This document shows positions 1 to 8,258 of a stretch of DNA of 64,000 nucleotides, piece after piece. The notes beneath the pieces were generated by a model. That model saw only the letters and a list, made by a program, of their open reading frames with translations, did no database searches and was not told where the DNA came from. Made by a program: the position numbers and the translations under genes. The stretch spans positions 248,001 through 312,000 of the forward strand of contig NZ_JAFIMU010000007.1 of assembly GCF_017302985.1 (NCBI RefSeq), given 5' to 3'. This stretch comes from Corallococcus macrosporus (GTDB taxonomy: Bacteria > Myxococcota > Myxococcia > Myxococcales > Myxococcaceae). How positions within the stretch are numbered: position 1 is the first letter of the stretch; the number at the start of each line of letters is the position of its first letter.

Positions 1-155
1 GCAGCCTGGGCGGCGCGGTGGCGGTGGGCGCGATTGGCGGACCGCTGGGCATGGCGGTGGGCGCCGGCATCGGCCTGCTGGCCTTCGGCTTCGGGAAGCT
101 GATGGACCTCATCAGCGACAAGCCGCACAAGATCTCCGAGCTGCAGATCGACTGA
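1..155 (+). CDS. C-terminal end of an unknown protein (5' end outside window)
   Basis: The reading frame is open from the window edge to a TGA at 153-155. The 50 visible residues hold a Gly/Ala-rich stretch with small-residue spacing typical of a glycine-zipper or a membrane-inserting hairpin (GAIGGPLGMAVGAGIG), then a charged tail ending KISELQID. A strong hairpin follows 17 bases after the stop. Too little is visible to name a family. Two small paralogous genes follow, so a secreted or membrane-active effector with downstream partner genes is possible, but this is inference only. Confidence 0.6.
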   Translation, partial: SLGGAVAVGAIGGPLGMAVGAGIGLLAFGFGKLMDLISDKPHKISELQID

Positions 156-172
156 AGGCGCGGCTCGGATGG

Positions 173-202
173 AGGCGGCGGTGGACGGAGCCACCGCCGC
201 CT
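173..202 (+). terminator. Perfect 12-bp hairpin after the partial gene
   Basis: Arms AGGCGGCGGTGG (173-184) and CCACCGCCGCCT (191-202) are exact inverted repeats around a 6-base loop, 17 bases after the preceding stop codon. Only two T follow, so it is a GC-rich hairpin without a U-tract, as is common in high-GC genomes. It probably ends the transcript of the partial gene. Confidence 0.6.
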
Positions 203-235
203 TCTGGCGCCTGATGCGGCCGCTCGCCAGCGGCC

Positions 236-260
236 TGACACCGGGTACGCTCCGGTGTCA
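236..260. promoter_or_regulatory. Inverted repeat abutting a start codon
   Basis: TGACACCGG and CCGGTGTCA form perfect 9-bp arms around 7 bases, and the last base of the right arm is the A of the ATG at 260. It could be an operator, or an mRNA hairpin that limits translation of the small gene beginning here. No Shine-Dalgarno sequence is seen between the dyad and the start. Confidence 0.4.
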
Positions 261-595
261 TGGGAATGTACGGAGAGGTCCTGGGCATCGGCCCGTTCCG
301 CCGCGAGCTGGTGCCGTTCCTCCAGCAGCCGGAGACGTGGCATCAGGGCACCCGCGACGGGGCCATCATCGTCGTCCCCGTGTTCCTGGCGACGGAGGGC
401 AGCTCCCGCAGCCGCGAACTGGCCCGTTGCATGGGCGCGGAAGCCTGGGACTTCAACACCCATGCGCTCGACCCATGGCGTGCGGACGTGGACGCGCTCC
501 GGCGGTTCCTGTCCCCCGGGGAGGAGCACAAGTTGGAGTGCTTCCTGAAGCTGCGGGACGCGAGCTTTGACTTCTTCTTCCAGCCGAACGGATAG
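260..595 (+). CDS. Unknown small protein, tandem paralogue 1
   Basis: A 111-residue soluble protein of unknown function. It shares with the next gene the blocks GPFRR-LVPFL near the N-terminus and WDFNTH--DP in the middle, plus an ending rich in Phe before the stop, so the two arose by duplication. The start could be the ATG at 260 or at 266; neither has a clear ribosome site, and the 260 start overlaps an inverted repeat. No signal peptide or membrane segment is visible. Paired small paralogues behind a possibly membrane-active protein would fit immunity proteins, but nothing in the sequence proves that. Confidence 0.65.
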   Translation: MGMYGEVLGIGPFRRELVPFLQQPETWHQGTRDGAIIVVPVFLATEGSSRSRELARCMGAEAWDFNTHALDPWRADVDALRRFLSPGEEHKLECFLKLRDASFDFFFQPNG

Positions 596-598
596 GCC

Positions 599-970
599 AT
601 GACACCGCCGGCTCTCCCTTCCGTGGTCGCGGGGGTCGTCGCCACGGGCCCCTTCCGACGGACCCTGGTGCCGTTCCTCGATTACGGCGCGAGCTTCTAC
701 GAGCACACGCGCGAGGGCACGCGGATCCTCGTGACGTTGATGTTCGACCTCCACGACCCGGTGCAACTGCGCGACGCGGGCCAGTGCCTGGGGGTGGATC
801 CCTGGGACTTCAACACGCACGTCATCGACCCCGCGCGGGTCGACCTGGAAGGCCTGGGCATCGTCTGGGAGGACGACGGCCTGCCGGACAGGTTCACCGC
901 GCTGAAGGACGCGGGGTTCCAGTTCCTCTTCCGGATGGAACCCTCGCGCCTCGCGCCCACTTCACCGTGA
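599..970 (+). CDS. Unknown small protein, tandem paralogue 2
   Basis: A 123-residue protein starting three bases after the preceding stop codon, so the two are almost certainly co-transcribed and translated together. It carries the same TGPFRR-LVPFL and PWDFNTHVIDP blocks as its neighbour, with an intervening segment on body/charge pattern (RVDLEGLG) that suggests a compact alpha/beta fold. No signal peptide, transmembrane stretch or catalytic motif is recognisable. Function unknown; the family seems to occur as tandem copies, which would agree with an immunity or stress-binding role. Confidence 0.7.
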   Translation: MTPPALPSVVAGVVATGPFRRTLVPFLDYGASFYEHTREGTRILVTLMFDLHDPVQLRDAGQCLGVDPWDFNTHVIDPARVDLEGLGIVWEDDGLPDRFTALKDAGFQFLFRMEPSRLAPTSP

Positions 971-1008
971 GGACGCCCATGCGGAGCACCTCCCGCCCGG
1001 CGCGGCCC

Positions 1009-1033
1009 AACTGGTCCGACTGTCGGACCAGTT
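1009..1033. repeat. Dispersed palindrome, copy 1 (perfect)
   Basis: Arms AACTGGTCCGAC and GTCGGACCAGTT are exact inverse complements around a single T. The same element occurs at 26709-26735, 26761-26785 and 50018-50042, with a decayed copy at 49899-49923. It lies 168 bases upstream of the TTG start of the thioredoxin-like gene. The arms resemble FadR-type operator half-sites. Confidence 0.8.
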
Positions 1034-1200
1034 CGGAGGGTGCGCCGCGGCCGGGAGGCCCCACGGGGTTCTCACCTTCTCAGCCGCAGCGACAGGCAGG
1101 CGTCACGCGTGGACGGAAGCGGAAATCCCCGTGACGTGCGGGTTGACGCGCGTCCCTGGCGCCCCTCTTATCTGTCCCTCCCCTTGATCAGGAGTCCCCG

Positions 1201-3501
1201 TTGGCAGGTGTGCCGGTTGAATTGACCCCGGAGGATTACGAGGCAGTCACCCAGCGGCCCGGTATGTGCATCGTGGACTTCTGGGCCCCGTGGTGTGACC
1301 CCTGCCACGCCTTCGCCCCCATCTTCACGGAGGCGGCCGCGCGGTTCCCGGACATCACCTTCGCCCGGCTGGACGCGGAGGCCCATGAGGCGGTGGCCGA
1401 GCCGCTGGGCATCGACTCCTTCCCCACCCTCGTCGCGTTCAAGGACGGCCTGGAGGTCCACCGCGTCTCCGAGGCGCTGTCCCCCGAGTCGCTGGACCGG
1501 CTGCTCGGCGCGCTGCGGGCCGTGGACGTCGCGGAGGAGCAGCGCCGCACCGCGAACCGAGAGCGGACCGAAGCCGGCGAGCGCCCCTCCGGCGTCCCTG
1601 ACGGCGCCACCTGGGACGAGGGCGACAAGGAGTGGTCCTTCGGCCCCAAGGACGTCACCGGCCGGCCCCACGGCACGTGGCGGTACTGGCGCGCGGACGG
1701 CACGCTCTGCAACGAATGCATCCTGAAGCACGGCGCGCCGCACGGCCCCTTCAAGCGCTTCCACGAGGACGGCTCGGTGTCCCAGGAGGGCGCCTTCGAG
1801 AAGGGCCAGCTCCACGGCCCTCGCACCTGGTTCGCGTCCGAGCACTTCACCACCGAGCGCATGCACGAAGGCGGCGTGAACCCACGCGTGCGCAAGACGG
1901 TGATGCACTACGAGCACGGCACCGTGCGGCAGGTGCAGCACTTCGACGGCAAGGGCCAGCGCGTGGTGCCCTCCACCGGCGAGCCCTACCCCACCCGCCC
2001 CGCCCACCTGCCGGAGGACGCGGAGCTGCGCGAGGACCTGAAGCAGTGGGCCCGGGTGACGCTCAACGCGGACGCCGAGCGCCACGGCCTCACCCGCTTC
2101 TGGGACCTGCAGGGCCAGCTCCTCTGGGAGGCCGAGTACCAGAACGACCTGCGCCACGGCCGCTACTGGTCGCGCGCGGAGAACACCTACGCGGACTTCC
2201 GCGTCCACTTCGAGGAGGGCCGGGCGGAAGGCAACCTCGCGTGTGACACGTGGTCCCTGCTGGACGCGCAGCGGGCGGTGGTGCTCACGCGCGACCTGGG
2301 CCGGGCGATGGATGAGCGGACGCTGGCGCGCTCGCCGGTGTTCTCCAACCTGGCCCGGAGCGCGGAGGGCTGGCGCGAGCTGGCGAAGGAAGCCCGCGCG
2401 GACCGGCGCTACCGGGAGGCCCTGCTGGCCACCGCGCGCGCGTGCGCCACGTCGCTGGACGTCCAGCCGCTGAAGCAGGGCCTGGAGGAGCTGACGCTGC
2501 CGCGCACGAAGGACTCCGCGAGCGGGATCGCGGACGGCGTGGTGGAGGAAGCGGGCCAGCAGTGGGCCCCCTTGGCGGACGCGCTCATGCGCGGGGGTGA
2601 CGCCGCCACGCTGCTGCGGGCCTACGCCGTGCTGCTGGACCAGACGGACCGGCCTCGCGCGGCGCTGGACTTCCTGCACGCGGCGATGCTGCTGGCGCCG
2701 GACCGCAAGGAGTACCTGTTCACGCGCGGCCTCATCCTGCTGAACCTGGGCGTGGCGGAGCAGGTGCGCAAGGACGCGCAGGGGCTCGCGGCGGTGGAGC
2801 CGGACACGGCCGCGTTCCTGGACACGTACGCGCGGGTCTTGTTCCCCCGCTTCGACTTCTGGGCGGGACAGGAGCCTCCACGCTGCACCTACGACGGCCT
2901 GCCGGAGAAGCCCCGTCAGTCCCTGGAGGCCATCCAGCAACTGGTGCGCAAGTACGCCACGCGGCTCCAGGCGATGCGCGGCGCGCTGCTCCAGCGGTTC
3001 AAGCCCGGCGCCGCGGTGTCGTGGCTGCCGCCGGACCTGTCGAGCCTGCTGGGCGCGGGACCGGTGGAGTTGAAGCAGTACGAAGTCGAGCAGGAAGACG
3101 AACAGGTGGAGGTCGACGAGACGCTCCACCTGGAGATGGGGCTCGCGGACCTGGCGCTGATGATGCGGGGGGACTGGAGCGCGCTGTCGTGGCTGTTGTG
3201 GTCATGCGGGGAGACGACGTTCCGGATGCCCACGCGCATCGCGCCGCCGGCGGACTTCGGTCAGGCGGCGGGGCAGGCCTCGCAGCGGCTGTGGCAGAGC
3301 CGGGACCGCAAGTTCCGGGGGGATGCCAGCACGACGAAGCCCGGCCAGGGTTTCCTGTTCGAGGGCGTGGCGCTGGGCGACCTGCATCCGAACCTGGTGT
3401 CCATCGCGGAGCGGCAGTACGCGGAGACGCAAGCGATGTTCTATTGGCTCAATGACCCGGATCACGTCTCTCCGTGGCAGAGCAACCTGAGGGGGAGCTA
3501 G
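1201..3501 (+). CDS. Thioredoxin domain fused to MORN/YwqK-like repeats and a helical region
   Basis: 766 residues from a TTG start, chosen because AGGAG (1190-1194) sits six bases upstream and the thioredoxin fold begins at once. Residues 1-110 are a thioredoxin with the redox pair in WCDPC (C32, C35) and the cis-Pro region SFPTL. Residues about 140-330 carry repeated G-x-W-x-x-x-x-DG units (PHGTWRYWRADGTL and others) as in YwqK/MORN-type beta repeats. The remainder is helical and may hold TPR-like repeats around 480-550. There is no signal peptide, so it should work in the cytoplasm. The combination suggests a redox-active adaptor; the substrate is unknown. The FHA gene follows two bases after its stop. 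Confidence 0.8.
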   Translation: MAGVPVELTPEDYEAVTQRPGMCIVDFWAPWCDPCHAFAPIFTEAAARFPDITFARLDAEAHEAVAEPLGIDSFPTLVAFKDGLEVHRVSEALSPESLDRLLGALRAVDVAEEQRRTANRERTEAGERPSGVPDGATWDEGDKEWSFGPKDVTGRPHGTWRYWRADGTLCNECILKHGAPHGPFKRFHEDGSVSQEGAFEKGQLHGPRTWFASEHFTTERMHEGGVNPRVRKTVMHYEHGTVRQVQHFDGKGQRVVPSTGEPYPTRPAHLPEDAELREDLKQWARVTLNADAERHGLTRFWDLQGQLLWEAEYQNDLRHGRYWSRAENTYADFRVHFEEGRAEGNLACDTWSLLDAQRAVVLTRDLGRAMDERTLARSPVFSNLARSAEGWRELAKEARADRRYREALLATARACATSLDVQPLKQGLEELTLPRTKDSASGIADGVVEEAGQQWAPLADALMRGGDAATLLRAYAVLLDQTDRPRAALDFLHAAMLLAPDRKEYLFTRGLILLNLGVAEQVRKDAQGLAAVEPDTAAFLDTYARVLFPRFDFWAGQEPPRCTYDGLPEKPRQSLEAIQQLVRKYATRLQAMRGALLQRFKPGAAVSWLPPDLSSLLGAGPVELKQYEVEQEDEQVEVDETLHLEMGLADLALMMRGDWSALSWLLWSCGETTFRMPTRIAPPADFGQAAGQASQRLWQSRDRKFRGDASTTKPGQGFLFEGVALGDLHPNLVSIAERQYAETQAMFYWLNDPDHVSPWQSNLRGS

Positions 3502-3503
3502 GC

Positions 3504-4961
3504 ATGAAGCGGATTCGTGAAACCATCGAGGTCGCGGAGCCCCTGTGGCGCGCGCTGGAGCAGATGAGCCACGACCTGGGCGTGGACCGCGATGCCCTGG
3601 TGGCCCAGGCGCTGTTCCTGCTCGCGAAGCAGAACGGCTACGTGTCGCCCACCCCCGTGGCGCTGGGTACACCGGTCGAGGCAGAGCCCGTGAGACCACC
3701 GGCGGCCTGGCCCCCCGAGCCCGTGGTGCGTCCTGCGGAGACTCCCACCGCTGCGCCCCCCGTGAAGGCAACAGCGCCAGTCGCGGCGCCCGTGGACGAC
3801 GCCGCCCAGGCACGCGCCCGCATGCAGGAGGTCCTCGCCGCCGTGGACGCGGTCGTTCAGCCCCACGACGTGCCGGTGGCGTCCGATGACGATGAGTCGG
3901 AGGAAGACTCCGACGCCAATGCGGACGAAGAGGAGGACGCGTCCTCGGACGAAGACGAAGCCGAGGCCGACGCTGACGAGGCATCGGACGATGAAGAGGC
4001 CGACGCGGACGAGTCGTCGGACGAAGACGAAGCCGAGGCCGACGCTGACGAGGCATCGGACGAGGAGGCAGACGCTGAAGAGTCGTCGGACGAAGCCGAG
4101 GCCGACGCTCACGAAGCGGCCTCTGCGTCGTCGGACGACGAGGCATCGGACGACGAGTCCAGCGCCGACGAAGAGTCCACGGACGAGACATCGGACGAAG
4201 AGACGTCCGGTACGGACGAAGCGGCGGCTGCGTCGTCGGACGAAGGCGATGCATCCGACGAAGACGAAGCGGCCGACGAGAGTGCATCCGAGGCTGCCGT
4301 AGGCACGGAGGCGAAGGCCGAGGAGGAGGAGGACGAGGACGCCGCCGACATCGCAGCGGCGATTGGATCCGAAGAATCCCCGGGCGCCAGCCAGTCCGCT
4401 GACTCGGAGCCCGAAGAGTCCAAGACGGGTGAGGAGGCCACGGGCTCCGACGAAGACGACGCGCCAGATGCTCGGGCGGCAGCACCGGACGAGGAGGAGT
4501 CCCCGCCGGAACCCGAGGAGCAGAACCTTCCCTTCGTGGCACCTCCGGCCCCGAAGGGCCCCGTGCTCCGGAAGCAGGGCCGCGTGCTCCGTCAGTCCAC
4601 TCCCGAGGACGAAGCGCCTCCAGAGGCCAACAAGGCCCGGAAGCCCGCTCCCAAGGCGTCCGCTCGCAAGGACCTGTTCGTCCGCCTGCGCCCGGACGGC
4701 CCCGCCACCCGCGTGGACGTGGAGCGCTTCACGCTGGGCCGTGGCCCGCAGTGCAGCCTCGTCGTGGCGTCCGGCAGGGTCTCCCGTGAACACGCCGCCG
4801 TCGTGCGCGAGGGCAACGACTACTTCATCGAGGACCTGGGCTCGTCCAACGGCACCTGGATCAACCACCAGCGCATCAAGCGCCAGAAGATCGCGGACGG
4901 CGACACCTTCAACCTGGGAACCGAAGCCGTGTACTTCTCCCTGGTCCCCAGCGACGACTGA
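3504..4961 (+). CDS. FHA-domain protein with long acidic linker
   Basis: 485 residues. I place the start at ATG 3504, after GGGGGAG, rather than at a frame-extended start inside the upstream gene. The N-terminal 50 residues look like a ribbon-helix-helix or small helical domain (RIRETIEVAEPLWRALEQ). Residues about 130-300 are a Ser/Asp/Glu/Ala linker built partly from a 72-base repeat. The C-terminal 95 residues are an FHA domain with FTLGRGPQCSLV, SREHA, and SSNGTWIN, the phosphothreonine-binding signature residues (GR, S, H, SNG). It probably reads Ser/Thr kinase signalling, which is abundant in myxobacteria. It ends five bases before a convergent transporter gene. Confidence 0.85.
   Translation: MKRIRETIEVAEPLWRALEQMSHDLGVDRDALVAQALFLLAKQNGYVSPTPVALGTPVEAEPVRPPAAWPPEPVVRPAETPTAAPPVKATAPVAAPVDDAAQARARMQEVLAAVDAVVQPHDVPVASDDDESEEDSDANADEEEDASSDEDEAEADADEASDDEEADADESSDEDEAEADADEASDEEADAEESSDEAEADAHEAASASSDDEASDDESSADEESTDETSDEETSGTDEAAAASSDEGDASDEDEAADESASEAAVGTEAKAEEEEDEDAADIAAAIGSEESPGASQSADSEPEESKTGEEATGSDEDDAPDARAAAPDEEESPPEPEEQNLPFVAPPAPKGPVLRKQGRVLRQSTPEDEAPPEANKARKPAPKASARKDLFVRLRPDGPATRVDVERFTLGRGPQCSLVVASGRVSREHAAVVREGNDYFIEDLGSSNGTWINHQRIKRQKIADGDTFNLGTEAVYFSLVPSDD
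3940..4090 (+). repeat. 72-base in-frame repeats coding the acidic linker
   Basis: A block beginning GAAGACGAAGCCGAGGCC recurs with a period of 72 bases (3951 and 4023), encoding EDEAEADADEASD twice, and decays downstream into irregular SSDE/SDE units. The repeat keeps frame, so expansion or contraction would change linker length without breaking the protein. Confidence 0.7.
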
Positions 4962-4966
4962 CGCGC

Positions 4967-6316
4967 TCAGGCCTTCCGCGGCGGATCGCGGATGCCCAGG
5001 GCGGAGATGACTCCGCCCAGCACGAGCAGCACCGTGGCCACGAGCATCACCCGGTGGAAGCCCGCGACGTCCAGTCGCGGGCCCACGATGAGCCCCGTGA
5101 ACGCGATGGCGATGAGCCCCGCCACCCGCGCGATGGCGTTGTTGATGGCCGAGCCGATCCCCGCCTGCTCCTTGCTGACGGACCCGAGCACCGCCGACGT
5201 CAACGGCGCCACCGTCGTCGTCAGCCCCAACCCGAACACCCCCACGCCCGGCAGCATCTGCGTCCAGAAGTCCAGCGGCGTGCCGGCGCGCAGCATGAGC
5301 AGGAACCCGGCGCCCGCGATGCACGGCCCCACCGCCATGAACAGGCGCGGCCCGAACCGTCCGGCCAGCCCACCGGACACCGACGACAGCAGCAGCATGA
5401 TGACCGTCGTCGGCATCAGCGCCAGCCCCGCCGTCGTCGCGCGAAAGCCCGCCACCTGCTGGAGGAACAGCGTGATGACGAACTCGCCCAGCGCCAGGGC
5501 CCCGTAGATGGACGTGGTGGCCAGGTTGCCCACCCAGAAGTTCCGCTCCCGGAAGAGCCCCAGCGGCATCATCGGGTGCGCCGAGCGCCGCTCCTGGAAC
5601 ACGAACGCGATGAACGCCGGCACGCCCACGCCCAGCGACACCCGCACCGTGGGATGCGTCCAGCCCACCGTCCCCTGTTCAATCAGCGCGTAGACCGGAC
5701 CGCCCAGGCCCACGCACGCCAGCACGGCCCCCAGCACGTCGATGCGCACGCCCTCCGGCCGCGCGGGCTCCTCCATGCGCGCGAGCAGCGCCAGCGTCAG
5801 CGCGATGGGCAGCACGTTGATGGCGAAGATCCACCGCCAGCCCACCGTGTCCACCAGCAGCCCGCCCACCAGCGGCCCCGCGATGAACGCCGCGCCCGTC
5901 CAGCCGGTCCACGTGCCAATGGCCTTTGCCTGCTCGGGGCCGGAGAAGAAGGACAGGATGAGCGCCAGCGAGCCCGGCACCAGGAGCGCGCCCGTGGCTC
6001 CCTGAAGCCCTCGCGCGAGGATGAGCACCGCGCCCGTCGGCGCAAGCGCGCACAAGAGCGACGTGGCCCCGAAGCCCAGCAGCCCCAGCCGCAGGATGCG
6101 CTTGCGCCCGAACGCGTCCGACAGCGAGCCCGCCACCAGCATCAGCGAGCCCAGCGTGATGAGGTACGCGTCCACCACCCACTGCTGGAGCTTGAGTCCA
6201 CCGCCCAGGTCCTGGACCATCGCGGGCAACGCGACGTTGATGATCGCCCCGTCCAGGAACGTGACGAGCGAGGCGAGCACGGCGATTCGCAGGACCAGCC
6301 GTTGTGGAGGAGTCAC
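4967..6316 (-). CDS. MFS exporter, DHA2 (EmrB/QacA-like) family
   Basis: 449 residues with 12-14 predicted hydrophobic segments. It shows the DHA family features: N-terminal FLDGAIINVALP with a membrane acidic residue, motif A GSLSDAFGRKR after helix 2, and motif C-like GPLVGGLLVDTVGWRWIF. Proteins of this type export drugs or metabolites by proton antiport across the inner membrane. The gene lies downstream of, and in the same direction as, the two lanthipeptide precursor genes, 151 bases after a probable terminator. It is therefore a candidate exporter or self-protection pump for that product, though many such pumps are unrelated to their neighbours. Confidence 0.88.
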   Translation of the reverse strand: MTPPQRLVLRIAVLASLVTFLDGAIINVALPAMVQDLGGGLKLQQWVVDAYLITLGSLMLVAGSLSDAFGRKRILRLGLLGFGATSLLCALAPTGAVLILARGLQGATGALLVPGSLALILSFFSGPEQAKAIGTWTGWTGAAFIAGPLVGGLLVDTVGWRWIFAINVLPIALTLALLARMEEPARPEGVRIDVLGAVLACVGLGGPVYALIEQGTVGWTHPTVRVSLGVGVPAFIAFVFQERRSAHPMMPLGLFRERNFWVGNLATTSIYGALALGEFVITLFLQQVAGFRATTAGLALMPTTVIMLLLSSVSGGLAGRFGPRLFMAVGPCIAGAGFLLMLRAGTPLDFWTQMLPGVGVFGLGLTTTVAPLTSAVLGSVSKEQAGIGSAINNAIARVAGLIAIAFTGLIVGPRLDVAGFHRVMLVATVLLVLGGVISALGIRDPPRKA

Positions 6317-6438
6317 GGTGACGTGACTTTCCCGGAGGTGGCCTCCACTCGCATCCCGGGGAACGCACGGGACGTCAGGCAGCCAACTGCGCCGGGGAAC
6401 AACCGGCGAGGAGCAGCGCGCTCCCCGCCGGAAGAAGA

Positions 6439-6462
6439 CTCACGGACCCGGAGGGCCGTGAG
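6439..6462 (-). terminator. Hairpin after lanthipeptide precursor gene 1
   Basis: Read on the minus strand, CTCACGG and CCGTGAG arms with inner CCC/GGG pairs form a stable stem with one bulged base, five bases past the precursor stop codon, followed by a pyrimidine-rich run (TCTTCTTCC). A likely intrinsic terminator separating the precursor from the exporter gene. Confidence 0.6.
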
Positions 6463-6467
6463 GTCCG

Positions 6468-6614
6468 TCAGAGCTCACACCGCGGACCCTCGGTGCAGAA
6501 CGGACTGGTCAGGTCCTTGCGACCGGGCATCTCCGCGTCCGAGTTGGACAGGAGGCGGACGGTCTCACGCTTCAGACTCAGCTTCTTGGGCTTCTGCATG
6601 TCCTGTTTGTCCAT
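6468..6614 (-). CDS. lanA1: Class I lanthipeptide precursor 1
   Basis: 48 residues from ATG 6614, with AAAGGA seven bases upstream. The leader holds KKLSLKRETVRLLS, the KLxLxKExxRxL-type recognition motif that class I (LanB-modified) and related precursors share. The C-terminal core, LTSPFCTEGPRCEL, has two Cys and Thr/Ser residues placed to give an S-P-F-C ring and a T-x4-C ring, close to the spacing of the first two rings of nisin (TS-IS-LCTPGC). The upstream region repeats that of the second precursor (CAACGAAAGG before both). LanC and LanB genes diverge from the pair. The start was moved inward from a longer frame because the extension is unlike any leader. Confidence 0.85.
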   Translation of the reverse strand: MDKQDMQKPKKLSLKRETVRLLSNSDAEMPGRKDLTSPFCTEGPRCEL

Positions 6615-6665
6615 GGCATCGTCCTTTCGTTGCAGTCTTTGCGTATGTTGACAACCCCGCTGCAT

Positions 6666-6687
6666 TCACGGGCAGGGATGCCCGTGA
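6666..6687 (-). terminator. Hairpin between the two precursor genes
   Basis: TCACGGGCA and TGCCCGTGA are perfect 9-bp arms around GGGA, six bases after the stop codon of precursor 2. With no T-run beyond it, it may act as a leaky attenuator or as an mRNA-stabilising hairpin, as often found right after lanthipeptide precursor genes. Confidence 0.55.
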
Positions 6688-6693
6688 CGCGGC

Positions 6694-6843
6694 TCAGAGG
6701 TCACACTTCGTGCCGTAATCCGTGCAGATGGGCGAGGTGAGCTCCTTGCGGGCCTGCTGCTCCGCTCCCGCTCCGGAGAGCAGGCGAACGGTCTCGCGCT
6801 TCAGACTCAACTTCTTGGGCTTCTGGGTCTCCTGCTTGTCCAT
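6694..6843 (-). CDS. lanA2: Class I lanthipeptide precursor 2
   Basis: 49 residues from ATG 6843 with AAAGGG seven bases upstream. The first 23 residues match precursor 1 except for two positions (MDKQETQKPKKLSLKRETVR), so both are read by the same enzymes. The core, LTSPICTDYGTKCDL, keeps both Cys and the S-P-x-C ring; it has an extra Thr, so the second ring could close from two alternative Thr residues. Between leader and core lies a charged segment (GAEQQARKE) where a protease could cut. It heads the minus-strand transcript facing lanC. Confidence 0.85.
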   Translation of the reverse strand: MDKQETQKPKKLSLKRETVRLLSGAGAEQQARKELTSPICTDYGTKCDL

Positions 6844-6980
6844 GATGTTGCCCTTTCGTTGTTGTCGTCGACGGCGTTTACTGCAACAGCAAGTCAAACA
6901 CCTGTTTCCCGAGCAAACAAGCGCTCCCCGCCAGAACCGCCATGCGTTGAATTTCATTTCCAGACTGGATGGAGCCCGAC

Positions 6981-8258
6981 ATGCGACCCAACCTCCCATG
7001 GAAACCGTTGCTGCAAGGCGTCGAGCGCGACACGGCGCTGCAAGTGCTCGCAATGCTTGTCGATGCGCTGTCGCATCCTCCCGGGCAGGTTTCATCCCTT
7101 CCATCGCTCGCGCGAGGTGACGCAGGGCGCGCGATTTTTTTTGACGCGCTCGCGCGGGCTCACGGTGACGCGAAGCATCGCGAGTCTTCGGAGGCGTGGC
7201 TGGAGCTCGCCACGGGTGCGCTCGGCGCGCAGACGCTGGGGCCGGACCTCTATGACGGCTTCACGGGCATCGCGTGGGCCGTGCAGCACGTGCAGCGCCC
7301 TTCTGAAGCCCCGGAGGAGGATCCGCTCACGGACATCGACGCCGCGCTCGAGGACTTCCTCCAGACGCGCCCGTGGACGCACCGCTACGACCTGGTGAGC
7401 GGGCTGGTGGGCATGGGCGCGTACGCGCTGGAGCGCCTTCCACGGGAGGGCGCGCGGCGCTGCCTGGAGGCCGTGGTCGCGCGGCTCGGAGAGCTGGCGG
7501 AGCGCACGCCGGAGGGGTTGCGCTGGAGGACACAGGCCGGCCATGTCGAAGCACGGATGCGCGACGAACATCCCGAGGGCAGCTTCAACCTGGGCGTCGC
7601 GCACGGCATTGCGGGGCTGCTCATCGTGCTGGGCGGCGCGGTGGCCGCGGGGGTCGAGTCCGCGCGCGAGCTGCTCCAGGGAGGGTGGACGTGGTTCATG
7701 GCCCGGCGCGCGGCGGACGCCGACCCTGCCCGCTTCCCCACGCGCGTGGGGATGCGGAATGAACCCCTCACGTGGCCGCGCCGTCCGGCGTGGTGCTACG
7801 GCGATCCCGGCGTGGCGCTGGGACTGCACACACTGGCGCGCGCGGTGCGCAATCCGGAGTGGGAGGCCCAGGCGCTCGCGCTCTGCCTGGAGGCCGCGGG
7901 GCGCTGGAAGGACGTCGCTTCCGTGAGGGACGGAGGGCTCTGCCATGGCTCCGCGGGGCTCGCGCACCTCTACAACCGCCTGTACCAGACCACGGGCGAG
8001 CCAGCATTCGAGGCAGCCTCCCGCTTCTGGTTCCAGCAGCTGTTCTCCGTGCACCGGCAGCCGGGCCTGGGCGTGGCCGGCTTCCGCACGCGGGAGTACT
8101 CCGACGACGGCTCGGGTGACTGGACCGACGACACGGGCCTGCTCGGAGGAGCCACCGGCATCGCGCTGGCGCTCCTCGCTGCGACCTCCTCCGCGGAGCC
8201 CTCCTGGGACCGGATGCTGCTCATGTCCCTGCCCCGCTCTCCCTTGGACTCTCCATGA
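6981..8258 (+). CDS. lanC: Lanthionine synthetase C (LanC) cyclase
   Basis: About 425 residues. I prefer ATG 6981, since GGATGGAG ends six bases upstream; ATG 6969 would overlap that site. LanC adds Cys thiols to dehydrated Ser/Thr to close lanthionine rings. The zinc ligands are all present: Cys in WCYGDPG (near residue 270) and Cys-His in LCHGSAG (near 320). The GVAHGIAG repeat motif near 210 and the N-terminal GRAIFFDALAR match the alpha-barrel repeats of the family. It ends in a 4-base overlap with lanB (ATGA), so the two are translationally coupled, and is divergent from the precursors across a 137-base promoter region. Confidence 0.93.
   Translation: MRPNLPWKPLLQGVERDTALQVLAMLVDALSHPPGQVSSLPSLARGDAGRAIFFDALARAHGDAKHRESSEAWLELATGALGAQTLGPDLYDGFTGIAWAVQHVQRPSEAPEEDPLTDIDAALEDFLQTRPWTHRYDLVSGLVGMGAYALERLPREGARRCLEAVVARLGELAERTPEGLRWRTQAGHVEARMRDEHPEGSFNLGVAHGIAGLLIVLGGAVAAGVESARELLQGGWTWFMARRAADADPARFPTRVGMRNEPLTWPRRPAWCYGDPGVALGLHTLARAVRNPEWEAQALALCLEAAGRWKDVASVRDGGLCHGSAGLAHLYNRLYQTTGEPAFEAASRFWFQQLFSVHRQPGLGVAGFRTREYSDDGSGDWTDDTGLLGGATGIALALLAATSSAEPSWDRMLLMSLPRSPLDSP

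Noticed and set aside
1168-3129. 653-codon frame opposite the thioredoxin-like gene
   Set aside because: Low-complexity Arg/Leu/Ala/Gly translation antisense to a gene with clear domains; a GC-rich shadow.
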